Shown piece after piece: positions 5,890 through 7,837 of a stretch of DNA of 7,837 bases. The notes beneath the pieces are model-generated. The model made no database searches, was not told where the DNA came from, and saw only the letters and a program-made list of their open reading frames with translations. Origin of the DNA: Deltaproteobacteria bacterium (GTDB lineage Bacteria > Desulfobacterota > Desulfovibrionia > Desulfovibrionales > Desulfovibrionaceae). The stretch covers positions 1-7,837 of the forward strand of contig JANXYI010000422.1 of the NCBI GenBank assembly GCA_025350085.1. The letters run 5' to 3'. The number at the start of each line of letters is the position of its first letter. Position 1 is the stretch's first letter. A program made the translations under genes and the position numbers.

Positions 5890-6354
5890 CTATGTTTTCT
5901 GTCCTTTGCGTTCGCGTATGTGGCGCGCGTAGTCCTGGTCTGCAGTCAGGATGTGCTCGCCCCACCAGTTCGTGAGGTCGTCGTTGACGCGGGTGGCGTT
6001 GGCCAGAAAGGCCTCTGGCCCGGCCGTCTGTGCCTTGGCGAGATGCTCATGCAACTCGGCGGTGAACTCCTGCAAGGTGCGCAGGAAAATGTCGTGCAGG
6101 CTGGCGTGGCCGTAGATCCTCGGGTACCCGTACTTGAGCAGCAGGGTCTCCTCGGTGTAGAAGTGCTTGAAGGCGTAGGCACGCATGTTGAAGATGACGT
6201 GGATGAGGTCATGCAGCTGGATGGGCTTGGTCCGGGCCGCCTCGCAAAGCATGGCGGAATTCAGGCAGAGGTCGAAGAAGCTCTTGTGCTGCTCGTCGAT
6301 GATGTCGATGTCGAGCAGGTACTCCGGCTTCCACAGGTTCACAGGCATGTCCAT
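5890..6354 (-). CDS. Bacteriohemerythrin
   Basis: Hemerythrins are four-helix proteins that bind O2 at a non-haem di-iron site; in anaerobes such as Desulfovibrio they are thought to bind, sense or scavenge oxygen or hold iron. In this 154-aa cytoplasmic protein all seven iron ligands of the family are present with correct spacing: H23 (IIDEQHK), H64 and E68 (HFYTEE), H83 and H87 (HASLH), and H134 and D139 (HILTAD). The N-terminal LWKPEYLLDIDIIDEQH and the WW before the last helix are also typical. It is a stand-alone domain with no transmembrane or chemotaxis-receptor part. The ATG at 6354-6352 is preceded by an AGGGGGG ribosome site with 3-4 nt spacing. The gene is convergent with the HD-GYP/small-ORF unit and lies 113 nt downstream of the radical SAM gene on the same strand. 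A weak promoter (TTGTCT at 6425-6420 with TACACG at 6401-6396) is possible but unconvincing. Confidence 0.95.
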   Translation of the reverse strand: MDMPVNLWKPEYLLDIDIIDEQHKSFFDLCLNSAMLCEAARTKPIQLHDLIHVIFNMRAYAFKHFYTEETLLLKYGYPRIYGHASLHDIFLRTLQEFTAELHEHLAKAQTAGPEAFLANATRVNDDLTNWWGEHILTADQDYARHIRERKGQKT

Positions 6355-6461
6355 ATTCCCCCCTCACGCAGCGCAGTCTTCCTGGCACTGGCTTGCGTGT
6401 AGCTCCCTCGCTGCCCGAAAGACAAGGGGAGAGGCGGGAAAGTCGTTGGCCTGGGTTCCCT

Positions 6462-6474
6462 GGCCTGTCAGGCC
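6462..6474 (-). other. Hairpin over the stop codon of the radical SAM gene
   Basis: GGCCT (6474-6470, minus strand) pairs with AGGCC (6466-6462), leaving a 3-nt loop. The stem extends by three G-C pairs past one bulged base (CCC/GGG). The TGA stop (6470-6468) lies at the top of the stem. No T-run follows, so I do not call it an intrinsic terminator. Readthrough into the hemerythrin gene is possible. Confidence 0.3.
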
Positions 6475-7837
6475 GGGAACTCCTGCCCGGTCTTGAGCAG
6501 GGCAGCGGCGAGGGGTGGCAGGCCCGCGTTCACCGCGCGCACCAGGTTGGCCGGGCTCATGTAGTCGCGGGTCCAGTCGAGCGTCAGGCGCACCGCGTCC
6601 GGGGTCTCGATGGCTGCGCTTGAGACCAGGGCGCGCAGGTCCGTGGGCTTGGGGCCGTTCTTGCTCTTGCGCTCCACCACGAAGCTTTCCTGGGCCATGA
6701 GCCCGGCCCACTGGCCCTGCCACAGGGCCACGTCTTCTGCGCTTCCGGTGTAGCGCACCAGGAACTGCTCGCGCACGGCCTGTTTGGTGCGTTCCAGCAC
6801 GCCCATGACCTCGATGCGCAGAGGCGTCAGCCCCTTGGGCATCTGCGCGGCCAGCCCGGCGAGCACCGTGTCCGGCGCCAGGTTCTCGCGCAGGGTCAGG
6901 GTGAACCATTCGCCCTCGCTCTCCACGCCCACGGGCAGCGCCCGGCCAAAGGAGATGCGCGGCATGGGGTGGTAGCCCGCGCTGAAGGACAAAGGGAAGC
7001 GCGTGCGCCTAAGCGCCCGTTCGAGGATGCTCTGCAGCTCCAGCTGGCTCAAGTACGCGGCCTCGGCGCGCTTCTCGTACCAGATGCGGTACTGGGCCTG
7101 GCGCTCGCTCAGATCCAGTTTGGGCTCGCTGGCCGGGGTTTCGGCGGTTTGGGCCTGGCCCTCTCCCGCAGCCAAATCCGGAGCCCGGCCATCTACGCGT
7201 CCATCAACGCGTCCATCAACGCTTCCCTGAACGGGCGGGCCGTCAACGCGGCCGTCAACGCGGACATCCGGGCCGTCCTCCTGGTCGCGGTTGGCAAAGA
7301 CCAGGCGCGGCCGGATCTCGGTCCTGGCCGCCTGCGCACTGAGGCGCGACACGCGGCCATCATCGCTGCATACCCCGCAGTTGCGGCAGGCCCCGTAGCG
7401 GCAGTCCTCGGTGAGCTTGGCCTCCAGGGCGCGCCCCCGCTCGGTGAGCAGAAATTCCCTGGACACCCCGCAGCTCAGGTGGTCCCAGGGCAGCGGCGAG
7501 CCCGGATCACGCGGGCCCTGGAACTCCTCGGCCGTGAGCCCGTGCTCGGCCAGCGCCTCCAGGTATGGCTCCAGCCTCAGATGGTCGCGCCAGCTGGAGA
7601 ACAGCGCGCCCTTTCTGTAGGCGCTCTCGATGACCGGGCCAAGACGCCGGTCGCCGCGCGAAAAGACCCCTTCCAGATAGCTCATCTCCGGCTGGTGGTA
7701 CTTGAGGGTCACGCGCTTGTAGGGCCTCAGCGCGTCCTTGATGCGGTAGACGCGGCGGCGGATCTCGTCCATGCCGATCTGGCCCTCCCACTGGAAGGGC
7801 GTGTGCGTCTTGGGCACAAAGGGCGACACCGCGGCCG
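6468..7837 (-). CDS. B12-binding-type radical SAM protein with C-terminal DUF2344 domain (TIGR03960/TIGR03936 type), 5' end outside window
   Basis: The visible 455 or so residues are the C-terminal part of a much longer protein. The first in-window residues (AAVSPFVPKTHTPFQW) match the end of the radical SAM core in this family, so the GTG at 7829 is an internal valine, not a start. Counting from that valine, WDHLSCGVSREFL lies at 115-127 and a cysteine group C143-x4-C-x2-C-x2-C154 (CRYGACRNCGVC) could bind a metal. A variable linker at about 160-240 contains repeated Arg-Val-Asp-Gly units. Residues about 246-450 form the DUF2344 domain (RIWYEKRAEAAYLSQLEL, RALRRTRFPLSFSAGYHPMP, FGRALPVGVESEGEWF). 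The family's reaction is not established; it is often encoded near RNase E/G genes, suggesting RNA or ribosome-related work. The CxxxCxxC cluster and B12 domain should lie upstream, outside the window. Confidence 0.9.
   Translation of the reverse strand, partial: AAVSPFVPKTHTPFQWEGQIGMDEIRRRVYRIKDALRPYKRVTLKYHQPEMSYLEGVFSRGDRRLGPVIESAYRKGALFSSWRDHLRLEPYLEALAEHGLTAEEFQGPRDPGSPLPWDHLSCGVSREFLLTERGRALEAKLTEDCRYGACRNCGVCSDDGRVSRLSAQAARTEIRPRLVFANRDQEDGPDVRVDGRVDGPPVQGSVDGRVDGRVDGRAPDLAAGEGQAQTAETPASEPKLDLSERQAQYRIWYEKRAEAAYLSQLELQSILERALRRTRFPLSFSAGYHPMPRISFGRALPVGVESEGEWFTLTLRENLAPDTVLAGLAAQMPKGLTPLRIEVMGVLERTKQAVREQFLVRYTGSAEDVALWQGQWAGLMAQESFVVERKSKNGPKPTDLRALVSSAAIETPDAVRLTLDWTRDYMSPANLVRAVNAGLPPLAAALLKTGQEFPA
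7188..7262 (-). repeat. 12-bp coding repeat (RVDG units) in the radical SAM protein linker
   Basis: On the minus strand, CGCGTTGACGGC occurs twice in tandem (7262-7239). A 15-bp interruption (PPVQG) follows, then three more 12-bp units: AGCGTTGATGGA, CGCGTTGATGGA and CGCGTAGATGGC (7223-7188). The frame is preserved, giving R/S-V-D-G five times. It falls in a poorly conserved linker between the cysteine motif and the DUF2344 domain. The two sub-blocks differ at synonymous sites (GAC GGC versus GAT GGA), suggesting separate local expansions. Confidence 0.85.

Noticed and set aside
6383..6396. A sigma-54-like element TGGCAC-N4-TTGC on the plus strand.
   Set aside because: The spacing between GG and GC is one base short of the strict 10, and it points into the 3' end of an antisense gene.
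7188..7262. Short regular repeats that might suggest a CRISPR array or iterons.
   Set aside because: The units are 12 bp, in frame with a conserved protein, with no spacer structure; they encode RVDG repeats.

Overview
The window looks like a chromosomal piece from a GC-rich delta-type sulfate reducer, most likely a member of the Desulfovibrionales. This rests on the division gene order, an FtsI that ends in a PASTA domain, a bacteriohemerythrin with all seven iron ligands, and a B12-type radical SAM protein fused to a DUF2344 tail. The organism assignment is an inference from gene content and base composition; no search was run.

Positions 1-4336 (minus strand) hold the head of the division and cell wall (dcw) cluster, read from right to left as mraZ - rsmH - ftsL - ftsI - murE. 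murE runs off the left edge. The genes are tightly packed: 15 nt from mraZ to rsmH, a 4-nt GTGA overlap from rsmH to ftsL, 13 nt from ftsL to ftsI, and a 1-nt TGATG overlap from ftsI to murE. This implies one translationally coupled operon. Upstream of mraZ are a TTGACT-type promoter and four GTGG boxes at exactly 10-bp intervals, the expected operator for autoregulation by MraZ.

Positions 4337-4581 form the divergent intergenic region. It contains several inverted repeats and leads into a plus-strand gene (4582-5601) for an HD-GYP-type phosphodiesterase with an unnamed N-terminal domain and some non-canonical catalytic-site residues. After a weak candidate terminator comes a possible small gene (5715-5885, 56 aa) with a strong Shine-Dalgarno sequence. 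Its C-terminal half vaguely resembles the tail of a PilZ domain.

Positions 5890-6354 (minus) encode a bacteriohemerythrin, convergent with the HD-GYP unit. Positions 6468-7837 (minus) are the C-terminal part of a large B12-binding-type radical SAM protein with a DUF2344 domain, open at the right edge. Its interdomain linker contains a 12-bp coding repeat (Arg-Val-Asp-Gly units).

The dcw genes act together in septal peptidoglycan synthesis: MraZ regulates, RsmH methylates 16S rRNA, FtsL and FtsI build the septum, and MurE makes the precursor. The HD-GYP protein and hemerythrin suggest nearby c-di-GMP and oxygen/iron functions, but nothing in the sequence ties them to division. I did not find a clearly novel multi-gene system. 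The best leads are the MraZ operator, the variant HD-GYP with its structured leader, and the small downstream ORF.
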